Below are positions 10,801 to 22,800 of a stretch of 27,123 nt of DNA, piece after piece. Position numbers and translations under genes: made by a program. Position 1 is the first letter of the stretch. Each line of letters begins with the position of its first letter. The notes beneath the pieces were generated by a model. It was not told where the DNA came from. It worked only from the letters and a program-made list of their open reading frames with translations, and did not search any database. This DNA is from Gnetum montanum (lineage: Eukaryota; Streptophyta; Gnetopsida; Gnetales; Gnetaceae): assembly GCA_015680685.1 (NCBI GenBank), contig MNCI01030046.1, forward strand, positions 528,267 to 555,389, read 5' to 3'.

Positions 10801-13800
10801 ACTTTATGGTTCAGATTTTCCAAACCACCCATAAAAGCAAGGTGGCTCAGGAATTGCCTGACAATGTCAATGAGGGAGGCCAGCCCATCGCGTGCCATGT
10901 GGCGTGTATGTAAACACACTGAAAGGTGAAATGCAAGATGGTCTCAACTACATTCCTACATAGTAGGCAGGTGGGATCGATATCAAGGCCATGCCTTCGT
11001 AAATTCATCCGTACCAATAATGCAGTACTTTCCAAAAGCCATAAAAAGACTTTAATTTTCTTGGGCAAATGCCCTTGCCATATCTGATTCCATCCTAGCA
11101 CCTGTGGATACATGGCCAATAACAAGTGGCATGGCTTGCATTCCAACCACCCTCGTGACTACATTTGCAATGCATGATCGCAAAGTGTATGTCGTGGCCT
11201 CGAGTCATGTGCCCCCGATTGCCATCAAATGTACTTGGCAATCATGATCCATATCCACTGGGCCGACTCTTCACTCTTGTGGGTGAAACAAAGCAGTAGA
11301 CATTGTTGATTGAGCATCAGTTCGTCTTCAAATTTCAATATCCCCAAACCCCTCGTAGTTCGAGGGCACACAATCCAATCCCAACTAGCTAGGTGCAATT
11401 TGCACCCCNNNNNNNNNNACACCTTGACCACACAAAGTCATGTATGAGCTTATCAATGGCCTGACTTACTGCACATGGGGGGCTAGCAACAATGGCCACA
11501 AAACGTGTCATTGCAACCAACACCCCCGACGCCAACACTAGCTACCCTTTACGAGTAAGAAAATGGTTCACCTAGTTTCCGATCCAAGTCTCGATTTTTT
11601 TCAAAATCGCCCCGAGGACATACAACGACCCCAATGGAACAATGGAATGCCCAGGTAGGAGTCTCGGATCGTTCCAGAAGGAACCCCTAGGATTTGTGGG
11701 TGTTGGACGAAGAGGATCACAGGTTAGACACGGGCGCTATGGGCTGCTTTGCCCATATCATCTCCCAATATCATGCCAATTCTCTAGCCACATCCTTTGG
11801 ATCATCAACCATCTCTCTTGTGTTAGTCTCTAGCTTGTGTCTTTGGCTCCACCCACGTGTTTTGACTATAGCAAAGAAGAATTTTGTCTATCTGTCACCC
11901 TCCCTAAGCCACCTAACCCATGATCTTTGTTGACAATAGATTTCCTCTTCCAAGTCAAGTGCCTACAGTTGCATCAGAAGGTTCTGTTCGTCGTCTTGCA
12001 GGTCCTCCCCAGCTTCTTATTAGGATTGCACTTCGGCCAATCGGGTCCGAAGGGTAGTATGGCCCATCTGGAACAAAAATTTGTCCTCCACAAGTAAGGA
12101 TCAAATAGCCCACTTCAAACAAAGGAGCTCCTCTCAGAGAAAATTCCTAGGATCCCCATGGCCTAGCCTGTCGTCCACCCAGATGTCTTCAACTAAAGGC
12201 CGCAACCAGGGCTTGAGCAACCAAGCTGCTTCAAACTGAAAAGACCAGGGGGCCTAGTTCCTCGAAAGGCCCAATGCAACAAATGAGTGACTGGTGGTCC
12301 GAGGCAACCCTCTCCTGCCCCATAACCCATGCATCCATCCTTAGAAGGAGGTCCAAACTAATGCAAACCCAATCAATTCGAGAGAGGATGCGATTGGGCC
12401 CTTTCTGCCTATTGCTCCAAGTGAATTGACAATTTTCAATTAGCAGGTCAACCAGCAAGTGAGACGTCAAAAAGTCTTGGAACTCTTGGCTCCCGAGGGA
12501 GGGGAACAACCTACACCAGACTTTTCCCAAGAGTGGAGCCATTGGTTGAAATCCCCAACCACAAGCCCAGCAAGGTGATCCTACACCAACACTACCACTT
12601 GTTCCAACTCACACAATCTCTACTCCCAAACTTTAGCCCCGTAGAAGTTAGTCAGCCATAGACCCCAAGAGGGAATGTGAACAGTTAGAGCCCAATGCAA
12701 CAAGTCAACTAAGAGCATGTCAAAACATGCCAAGATAGCCAAGCCCCCCGCCCACCCCATGCAGGGTCGCAAGTGCATCTTCTAGCCATCCCAATGAAGA
12801 TGGCAGGCCTTTGTCTACTATAGCTTGGTCTCCTAAAGGCATACAATGTCACAATCTTCATCACGAACAATCTGTCGCAGGGGTATTTCTTTTATAGGGC
12901 ACACCATGTCCCATACAATTCCATGATAGGAGCTTCATGTATGACCAATCGAGTGGCGCTGGTAGACCTCCCGTAGGGTCTATTGTAATCCCAAGTCAAT
13001 GTTCCATTTCGTCTGCTTCTCCCGCACCAAACTTTTGAACGAGTGGCCAGGGCAACCCCCCTCCTGCAATACCGGGTTACATCCTGAATCCTCAGACAAG
13101 AAGCAAGCCTCCTTAGGCTTGTGAGATTTTGTGCTCCCCTGGACCACATTAACCTAATCGCCAAGGGGGGAGCACAATTCTAGGGACTGTCAACTCAACT
13201 GACAGTGGAGAAGCCAAAGAAGAGTAGCAAGCCTACACCTAACACAACAAGGAGACCCGCCATAGTGGGAAAGCCCATGGGGAAGCTTGCAGGGGAGGGG
13301 GCGGGGGTGGGGGTAGCCCCATCGACTGTCCCTTGGGTCCAATAGTCATCCACGCCCCACCATCTCCCGGCTTATGTGTCTCGGCCCACATTAGCCTTGC
13401 TCCCCCATCCTGAGCCCTACAATCAAGCTCATGATGCCCATTCTTTCCACATAGGGAGTAACCCCCCCCACCCGGGAAGAGGGGGTGGTGAGCGCTTTCT
13501 CCATTGGCTACTCAACCTCTAAGTTTTCAAACTCAGCGCAAAAGCCATTCCTCCCTGCCTAGGAGTTCGAGGACCACCTCCTTGATGAGATCTTTCAAGG
13601 ATAAGGTCCTCCACATGCAGAAGCGGGCAAAGCCCATCCACTCCATTGTCTATGTGACCTTATCGAAGGCAATGAAATCGCTGAAAAAACCTACAATATG
13701 TTTAAGGAAATCCAAGTTCCACATTTCCCATGGAATCCTGGAAACACACACCCATACCAGGGCACAAGCGATGCACCCCCGACCGCCAAGGGGTTAGAGC

Positions 13801-16800
13801 TAGTCCTCTAGTGTCATAAAACCATGGACCCCCCCTATAGGATCGTGTCACAATCTTCAAGCATCAGAAAAATAAACAGAAGTAGGTCCTTTGACAAGCT
13901 CCCCACATCCACTGCCCCCACTCCCCAACCCTCCTTTGTTCACTGCCGGATAAGGTCCATCTGAGGGTGGGCACCAGAGGACATGAACCATCCTATTAAA
14001 CTACATTGCATTGTCCTCACTCCCTCCACTAGTGGCCCACTAACTTGGAGGTGCATGATGTCATCCGAACGGGAGTGTTCCTCAATAGTCCCATTTGCCG
14101 CCTCAAAGTCCCCCCCAATACAGCCCCCTCAACAAATCCCTCAAGGCCTATCACCCACAGGCTGGTCAATCTGCCATTGCCATGCGTACTGTTACCGCCC
14201 TCTCCACATGCATTGTAGCTACACCCTCCATTCACCTCGCTCGCTCCACTCACTCCGTGTGCTCTGCCCATACCCATAGTTTTCCCCCTGTGGATTTATC
14301 AATTTCTATCTTTAATTGTATTGTTTATGTTTATTATACACATTTATATAATGGGCAATATGAAACCTCTAAAATATTGCCTTTTTAAACATGGTGACTT
14401 TTTCCATTGACTTTTTCCTAAATGTTTGCTAACTTTTAAAATTTTTCGACTTTTTTGGAAATTGAAAAAAATTGGTTTGCCAACTTTTTAATGACTAGAT
14501 GGTTCTATAGGACCTATTTTTAATTTAGAAGTGAATCACTATAATGTTCTACATTATTAAGATCCTTCTACAAGAATAACATCTAGATGTTTTTAGACTA
14601 AAGTCTATAACAAGGCCATGCCTATTTAAGGGTTGGACCCCTAGTGTTTGTATATGAACACCTCAATTGGATCAATTGAGCAATAAGAGCATGGCTTTTC
14701 TTATCAAGCTTTCCCTTTGTTCTTGAGGACTTTACCTTGTGAATTTTCTGTTTCTTATTTGTCTCTTTGTATTAGCTATTGTTTTAGTTTCAGTTTTACA
14801 TGTCATTCATTATCTTCAAGAGTTTCTTGTAGTGTTATCTTTGTGTTTTCTTTAGTAAATCATCATTTCTGTGTCCATGTGCTCTATTGTGATGTTTTTC
14901 ACGAACATAGTGACGTCTATTAGGATCCATGTAATCTTTTATTTGCTTATATTTTCTTTTATTTATTTTTTTAAAAAATCATGTGTCAAACTTTGTTTAT
15001 TAGAATAATACCTTAGTACATTATCTTATTTTAAATGTCATGTCTTTTGTGGTGTTATGCAATGTTAATGTAACTCTTTTATATAAATTATGTAGTATTA
15101 CTTTTTATTTTCTCAAAATGTCATGCCATATGTAGTGTTTAATATTTGTATATAAATTGTATAATGTTAACGCTAAAACTTTTTATTTTATTTGAGTAGG
15201 AAGAGGGGAGGAATTTGAAATGACGAAAGCAGGAGTAGGAATAGGAGTGGGAGAAGGAGCTAGGGGGCCACGAGGACAAGGTTGGACAGCAATGCTAGTG
15301 GCAGACCCAAAGGGGGTGTTGGGGAATTTGATTGTAGGAGGCTTGATGATGCAAACGACGGGGTTGTAGGCAAGGGAACACAAGTAGTGGGACAGGCAAA
15401 GATACCAAGGGGTTGCTGCTTTTTGTTTTCCAATCAGCTACGGACCGAGATAAAGTACTTTTGGGGGAGCCATGGTTTTATGGGGCTTAGGGCCTGGCGC
15501 TTACGCCATGGCGGCCAAATGTGCATAGGAATGTCAACCTCTTTTCTCGAGACCCAATGTAGATCTGGGTCTTGAAAATTCCATGGGAAATCTGGACGGT
15601 TGAGTTCTTGAAAACCCTAATTGGGTTTTTCAGGGAATTCATAACTTTTGACAGGTTCACAAGCTTGATGGAACGAATGGCGTTTGCTCGTTTTTGTGCT
15701 TGGAGGTCATTGGTATCTAGGGATCTTGTTCAGGAGGTGATCCTAGATCTCCCAACTAGGGCAAAAAAGTTCCTTGTAGAATATGAAAACCTTCTCACTA
15801 ACAAGCCTTCTACAGTGGGGTCAAATGATGGCTCTCATTGCACAATATGTGAAAAGGCAAATCACCAAGCAGCTACTTATCACGTTAGATCCTAGGCACC
15901 CGCTCTCAATAAGAAGTGCGAGCGTGAGTGGACATTGGTGGGGCAGCATGGGCAACCTCTACCAGTGACTATGCCTGATGCTACTTCTAAGGGAACCCAA
16001 TCTCTAAGAGGAGGCTCTCCAGAGGACCCGGGTGTTCCCCAGCCTCAGAACCTTAAATTTGACAGGGTTGGGAGTGATCTTCACTCGCTGGGGAATTGGG
16101 TTTCAGTAGTGAGGGCCTTATTAGTGCCAAAAATGGCAAAGATTTTAGGGATAGCTAAGGAGGGTCACAGGGGGTTTCGAGTCTCACTAGAGTCCAAGAA
16201 GATCAATAGACCTATAAGACCAATGGCTCGTAGCAAGACAACACAATTAAAGGTTGACTTGGGGTTACAATCGACCTTGAAAGAGGTTTTAAAAAATAGT
16301 CAACTGGTAAGCCATGAGAATCTTACCCTGGAATTGTATGGTCAAGGTACACCCTATAAAAGAAATACCCTGAAAGAAATTGTATGAAGGGAAGACTATG
16401 ACATGGTGTATTTACAGGAAACTAAGCTACAATCTACGAAGTACTACTTTCTGAGGTGGGCAGGATGGCAAGCCTAGTTTGTTGTCAGTCGAGGTAGGGC
16501 AAGGAGTCTAGCAATCCTCACATAGTTGCCCTTCAACTTAGTAGATTCATCTTCCTAGAGTATAACTATCTTTCTAATTGATGCTAGCAATCTTCTTGGA
16601 GCTCTCAAACTTCTATGGGGCTCAAGACTGGGAGGTTTAGCTAGAGAAGCTTAGGAGGATCTCATTGCTAGTGCCTGACAAATGATAGTGGATCTTGGTT
16701 GGAGATTTCAACCAACAGCTGCACACTTGGGAGAGGTCAAGGGATGATAACATCGAACCCCCTGGTAGTTAACAATTCTTGGTGTTTCTGCATTTCCATG

Positions 16801-19800
16801 ACCTCGTAGACATGGATATCACAGACTACATGTTCATGTTGAGTAATAGATGTCAGGGAAAGGATCATGTGTTATATAGGATTGACAAAGTCTAGGTTAG
16901 TACAAATATCCTGATGAACTTTGAAGTGCTAGTCTCAGGGAGAGAAAGGTAGGCCTCTAATCATTGTTCAATCATCTGCCAGGTGGGGAGAGTGCAACAA
17001 CAAACTTTCTTATCCTTTTATTTTGAATGATCATGGTTGTTGAAGCCCTCACTAAGCCCATTAGTGGCAAAGATATGGGTGCAGTATCCTTTGCAGGTTG
17101 ATCCGTGAGACTTCCCTCAGTCAACTTAAGAGGGCCATACATTTTAAAAGGACCAAAAAGAAATTCTCTTTTAGAGCCAACAGAGCTACCCTGCTCGAAA
17201 GGCTTGTCAAGCTCCAAGTTCAACAAGAGCTAGGGATTAGTTAAAGAGGCTAAACAGGAAGTGCTCAAAGAGTTACAAACAATTTCTATAGAAGAGGAGC
17301 TTTACTAGAGACAGCGAGAGTGGACTAAATGGTTAAAGGAGGGGAATAGGCACACGTAGTTCTTTTTAACCACCACTAAGTCAAATGGACAAGCCAAAAT
17401 AATCTAGCTAGTACAGGAAGGATCCACTCTTATTCATGCCCAGGAGATCACACAGGTCATGCTTGCATATTGGACTAAAATTTGTTTGTACCAGTGTGGT
17501 CTATAATTGGGGAGGTGAAAAACAATAAGCTACTTGAGCCTTTTACATGAACAGAGCTAGAAGAAGCTATGACATCGATGAAGCCTGACAAGGCCCTTGG
17601 CCCTAATGGTTGGCCAACGAAATTCTTTAGGGATTTTGTTGATCTTCTGGTGAGAAACATCCTAGATGCTTTTAATTTGATGTTTCAATGGCAACAAGTT
17701 TGTCGAGATATTAATTGTTCTAGGGTTGTTCTTATCCCCAAGATGGTAAGCCCTACAAATCCTTCTCAATTTCATCCCATCGGGGTTTTAACACCTTGAT
17801 CTGCCTATTCACTAAAATGCTTATCTAATGGCTAGGCCCAATGATGCTATGCTTGGTGGGAGGCCATCAAGCTAGTTTTATCAAAGGCCATTTCCTCCAG
17901 GGCTAGATTATTCTAGTGCAAGAGATCACTAATTCACTATAGAATGTCAATTTCTCAGGTATGTGCATCAAGTTTGACATTACTAAGGCCTATGATACTA
18001 TCAACTGGGATGCTTTGAGGGAAATAATATTGCATAAAGGATTCAATCCCAAATTTGTAAATTTATGCATTCATGTACAAGCCTCGGGGCATATTCATTT
18101 GACATTGGCAGAAAACTTCAAGGATTTTCCTCCCCTAGACAAGGCCTAAGACAAGGGGATCCACTCTCACCCTATCTATCTATCATCATGATGGACACTG
18201 TAGATTTACTGTAAAATGGAGAAGTCAAAGGTCTAGAAATTGCGAGGGTGGAATGCTTGGTAGAACATTACATTGATGACACCATTCTTTTCTCTCATGT
18301 GGCTATGCCACAAGCTCACGCAGTTAATAGGATGCTCAACAAGATGACATAGGAGATTAAGTTGGAGATTAACAAGGGGATGTATGTGCTACATATGATT
18401 AATACAAAGGGGCTGGTTAAGGGGAGGATCTCACAGATTTTGGAGATCCTTCCAAGTACTAAACAAGATTCTTATTTAGGGTTGCCTATTTACACATGGC
18501 GTAGAGAGGGGACTTGGTCTGCACTGGTCCAAAAATTACAGCAACATATTGGACATTGGACCACCCAGTTCCTTACAAGGAAAGGTAGGATTGTCTTGGC
18601 CACCTCGGTGCTTTTGGCTATTGCCAAATTTATTGCTTTGGTGGCTTTCCCTCTCTCCCATCAACCACCCCCCACCCCCACAGGCATCAGCCACAAGGTG
18701 ATAAACTTATTAGAAACTTTCTCTGATTAGGAGGAAAAGGAGGTGAATGAATGCATATGGTGGGATGGGATACTACTGCCAAACCCTGGGAGGCAAGTGA
18801 ACTTGGAATTCTTAAGTTCCAAGATGTGATCACTATGGGTTACTACCAGCTTACTAGCCAACTAATGCAATCTGATGATAACTCGACCGAATGGATGCAT
18901 GTCATGCACAACAAATATCAGCAATGGAAGGCCAAGAACCGAGGCTCACCCTTATGACGGACCATATGCAGCCATGCCAATGAGATGGCAATTGAGGATA
19001 TGGTTGGGATGCCACCTTGGGACATCATCAAGACCAAATACCCCACAATTGAAGGGTGGCAAATTATCTAAAAAGGTAGACTACCTAAGAAAATCAAGGT
19101 GTTTCTTTGGTTACTTAATCATGATGCACTTCTGATTTGGGTTGCCCTTCGTGCACATGGATTAAATTTGAATGATGCATGTCCATTATGTACAAGGGGC
19201 CCTGAAACTCTAAATCATTTTGTTCGCCAATGCTCATATGCCATGGACACTTGGTGATCTACAACGCTACTACCACTAGTTAAATTGAACGGTGATACAA
19301 AAGCGGCAACAGTGCTATGGTCACTATGCAAGACACACAACAATTTGGTTTTTTGCTCCCTACCACTTCCCCCACCAACATAGGTCACAGCACTTAAGGT
19401 GAGATTGTGGTGTGAGGCTTCAATGGTTATGAGGACATCAATGTTTGAGCCATCGTGTACGATGTTCCAAGTGAATCAAGTGTTGTGGGGCCTTGTGGAG
19501 CAGGTTGGGTGGGTTGATGTCCTTACAATGTTGGAGGGGGAGACTAACCTCATTGACAACTTCTTCCAAAATTGGGCTGTTGACTCTACCATTTATCAAG
19601 GAGTTTCAAATGAACTCACCAAAGCTTCATTGGAGCACCTATTGGGGGTTGCAGCTAGAGGGGAGGTCATCCTTCTTGCCAAGCATGGGTTGCAGGACAC
19701 AGAGGGTTTTCTCCCAACACCCATGCCAAAAACGAGAAGTGGGTAGGTGCCGAAGTTGGCCCTACTATAGCTTTGGCAAGACATGGTTGAGCTTGTTGAC

Positions 19801-22800
19801 AGGTTCTTTATTCAATCAGGGAATGTTTGAAAATTGCAGGGAATGCACTTCTCCTTTTTGAAGTGCACACAGCTTGGTCGTAGTGCTAACTTGCCTCAAT
19901 TCTTCCTAGCGGTGCTTCATCATCAGCAACGAGGCAATCACTCAAGCCTAATTTTGGTGCTTTGGAGAGTTGCATGACCAGTGGTACCAAGGCCGCCATG
20001 GCCTAAGCCCCTAGTTTTGTATGGTCAATGGCCTGCAAAAGAGGGGAGGTTTGCTACAACCTAGGAGTTGCCTAGGTCTTTAATGATGGAGGAGGGTCAA
20101 TCTTCAAGGGTGTAGGAGGTTTCGCGGTTGCTATCCCTAAACAAAGTTTAGCATGCGCTTCAACAGCAGTTTGAGGATGATTTGCAAAAAGTTGCGGCAA
20201 AGGCGAAGGAGTGGAGCTAGGGAGAAGAACATGTCCTTTGGGAGGCCAAGTGGTAGGCTCATGAGGAGGAGTTCCAACATCAAGCTGCACAAGCAAATAT
20301 GTGGTTTTTTGAGGTAGAACTAGAGTCCAAGAGATGGTGAAACCTAAAGGCAGCAGTGGCCAAGGTAGTAATGGAAGATGAACTGTGCATTCAGATTCAC
20401 GCCGAGCTACAGTAGGAGTAGCAAAAGGCAGTGTAGGTGCAAGCAGAACAGGAGCAACAAGAGCATGATTAGCAAGAAGCTAAACAACTGCAAAGGCAAC
20501 AAGATCGTGCGCACAAACACAACATGTGGATTTGGCTGTAGGAGGGAAATGCCCCTATGTGATTATGGTTATTAACTATAATACTTCTTGGCAGGCCCTA
20601 TGTAGCCACATTTGGAGGAAAGTTGTGCGGCTCCACCCTAATGGTTCGGGTGATGAGATTCAGTGTGTTGAAAAGGTAGAGGCTTTTAAAGAATTCCAGT
20701 AGGCAGCGGCCTTTGTGGATACTAAAAGACACCGGACTATTCTGGAGGTCATTCATGCTCAAGAATGTGCAACTTGCAGGTGTATAAGATGGGTCAGATG
20801 GGTCAGATGTTTGGAGGGTGTGGGGTTGTTCTAGCATGTGGGGTGGGGGTTGTTCAAGTTCTGAAACATTCCACTGCTAAGTGGAATGGGCCTCTGTTTT
20901 GCTCATGTTAACGATTGAGAGGGGGTGTCCCCCCCCCCCCCCCCCCCACCCCCTTTTTTGGTTTGTCCCCCCCCCCCCCCCCAACCCTCCACTTTGTTGG
21001 GGTTTTCCACCCCCACCAATTTTTGGCTGCATATATACCTTATGGATTTGTCTTTATTAATACAACTACCTGAAATCTTCTAAAAAAGTTTTTTATTTTT
21101 TTATTTTTTTTACATTAGCAAAGTAGTAAGCACAGTTAGCAAAAGGATGTAACAATATTAAACTTGGGTTAACCCTGCCCTAAACCTAGCCTATCTCTAT
21201 AAAAAAAATAAAAGTTCATCTTATTTGGTGAAAAACAACTAGAAGAGATATTCAATGTGACATTAAATGATTTTAAGATTTACAACAGTTAAAGGAAAAG
21301 CACATACTCATCAAATCTGTCAAAATCTTCCTTCTTAAAAGGAAACTGTTCTGGCCAATCCACATTTCTCAAAACCTGCAGCAAGCAATTTCAGTCCAAA
21401 AAGCAAATATCAATAAGAAATCTAACATTATATGCAAGAGCAACGAAAGCTACTGCCTATTAATAATTCCCATGAGATCATAAACCTCTAAGTTATACTG
21501 AGCAAAAATGCAAGCTGCAAAAATAATGTTGATCTCTATATGTTACCAATCAAATAACAAAGATAACAATCTACTCTATAATGTTCACTATTTTTTTTTT
21601 TCAATAAAATTTGGGATTATTTGAGAAAAACAACAAGATTATGTACATCACATTTGCAAGTTAAACTTGTAGCCAGAGAAACTAACCCCTCCTCCAAACA
21701 ACCACAAAACAGGGATAAAGGAAACCCCCCCACCTCACCTTAGTACCACTCAAAACAAGGGCTAGAGGAAAAACCCACCCCCCACAAGTCCCCAAAACCT
21801 CCCTGCCCCCCTCCCCCCAAAAACAACACCCATAGGAAAGAGCAACCCATGTGCCCCCATAGACCCTACACGATGGAAATAGCCACCATGGCCAACAACA
21901 CCAAACCAAAAAGGCCTGGTCCCCAATAAGGGAGGACATCAAAAAATCAAACAAACAAAACCCAATAATGAAAAACCAGAAACCGCTCCACACCCCCCAA
22001 CCCCAACAACACCTATAATCGGTTGGGCAGCCAAGTGCAGGCACAAAATGCCTATTCCTGGGCATGTATGGCATCCAACACATCCCAATGTTTTTCTGAA
22101 TCAACAAATGCAGCAACCTCCTAGAAGGACTTGAACGCCTCCGCCTTTTTAGCATGTTTGTGAGTTGTCCCTTTCCCATCTAGGTGGAGGTTGAAACCTT
22201 TAAGTCTAATGTGTCTTCTAAGCGCATGCCATGAAGTATTGTGCCCAATGTCTAGTACCACGTAAGGGTAGCATCCCTGTCTTAACCACCTACATGCACC
22301 TTACTCATGGGCACAATCCAATTGACATTGAATCTGTGTAGCCTCTTCTTCCCTAGCACACCTATCATGTTCCTCTTTCTTGTGCAATTCACAAAGTTGT
22401 GCCTCCTGCTGGAGCTACTCCTCACAATCTCCCAAAGCTCATCCTCTAGCGCATCTCGAGTTATGACTTCAGCCAGGGCATGTCGTCGTCGTTCTTCCTG
22501 AATTGCCTCCTCCAGCTACCGCCAAAAATCTGTCTCTTGGTCTACCCAATGACTCAGCTAGACAACCCTTTCTGCTTCCTGCACCTCCGCTGCCACTTGA
22601 ACAAGAAAAGCCTCCACCCCTACAAAGTGAGAAACTCNCCTTCCTCCCTCTGCATAGGGGACGGACTCTTACGACTTGGCTCAATAGTGTCCCCTGGCAT
22701 ATCGGAGACCATCTCCCCCGAACGGGCCCTAGAGGCCCCATCCTTTGAATCGCTTGATAGATCGGCCATCGACAATGCCTCACACCGTGAGCGCCAACAC

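Larger units (their letters stand above)
9440..14302 (-). mobile_element. LINE copy C, near full length with RT-core deletion
   Basis: A 4.9-kb minus-strand element between perfect 11-bp duplications. From its 5' end (14302): 5' region, ORF1, endonuclease, pre-RT basic linker, deletion junction, RT thumb, zf-RVT, PZ1, coiled coil, truncated PZ2, 3' end with a (GA)n tract and poly(A). The tail on the plus strand, GAATGTTCGGGATGATATTA, matches the tail of copy B (GAATGTTTGGGATTATATTA). It is about 1 kb shorter than copy D, mostly through losses in RT and PZ2. Ten unknown bases lie at 11409-11418. Confidence 0.88.
15194..21088 (+). mobile_element. LINE copy D, essentially full length (about 5.9 kb)
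   Basis: The most complete copy. Order: Gly-rich 5' part, ORF1 with CCHC knuckle, endonuclease, reverse transcriptase with YIDD, zf-RVT, PZ1, coiled coil, PZ2, 3' UTR with hairpin and poly-C tracts, short A-rich end. All coding parts carry stops (mostly TAG) and a few frameshifts, so it is inactive. It lies antisense to the host gene in intron 2, head-to-head with copy C and tail-to-tail with copy E across exon 2. Confidence 0.87.
8122..21307 (-). other. Intron 2 of the methyltransferase-like gene (about 13.2 kb)
   Basis: Donor GTATGT at 21307, acceptor GGTAG at 8122. It holds LINE D (antisense to the gene) and LINE C (sense), the 89-bp tandem array and the inverted dispersed-repeat pair. 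Both splice sites are consensus, and the flanking exons join cleanly through a split Glu codon. Confidence 0.85.

Noticed and set aside
13504-13797. Plus-strand 97-codon open frame
   Set aside because: Antisense to LINE C ORF1, where the minus strand matches ORF1 of copy D.
13983-14388. Plus-strand open frames near the LINE C 5' end
   Set aside because: Antisense to the 5' region of LINE C and running into intron; no similarity or splice support.
14600-14930. Solo LTR
   Set aside because: Only TATA-like and T/C-rich character; no ends, target duplication or second copy. Kept as a low-confidence note only.
19975-20546. TAG stop-codon recoding in the LINE ORFs
   Set aside because: The same regions also carry TGA stops and frameshifts, and TAG sites differ between copies, so decay by C-to-T change explains them better.
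21682-22179. 165-codon minus-strand open frame rich in Trp, Gly and Cys
   Set aside because: Covers the LINE E 3' UTR and part of PZ2 in a different frame. The frame giving TSWHALRRHIR and AAFVDSEKHW is the conserved one.
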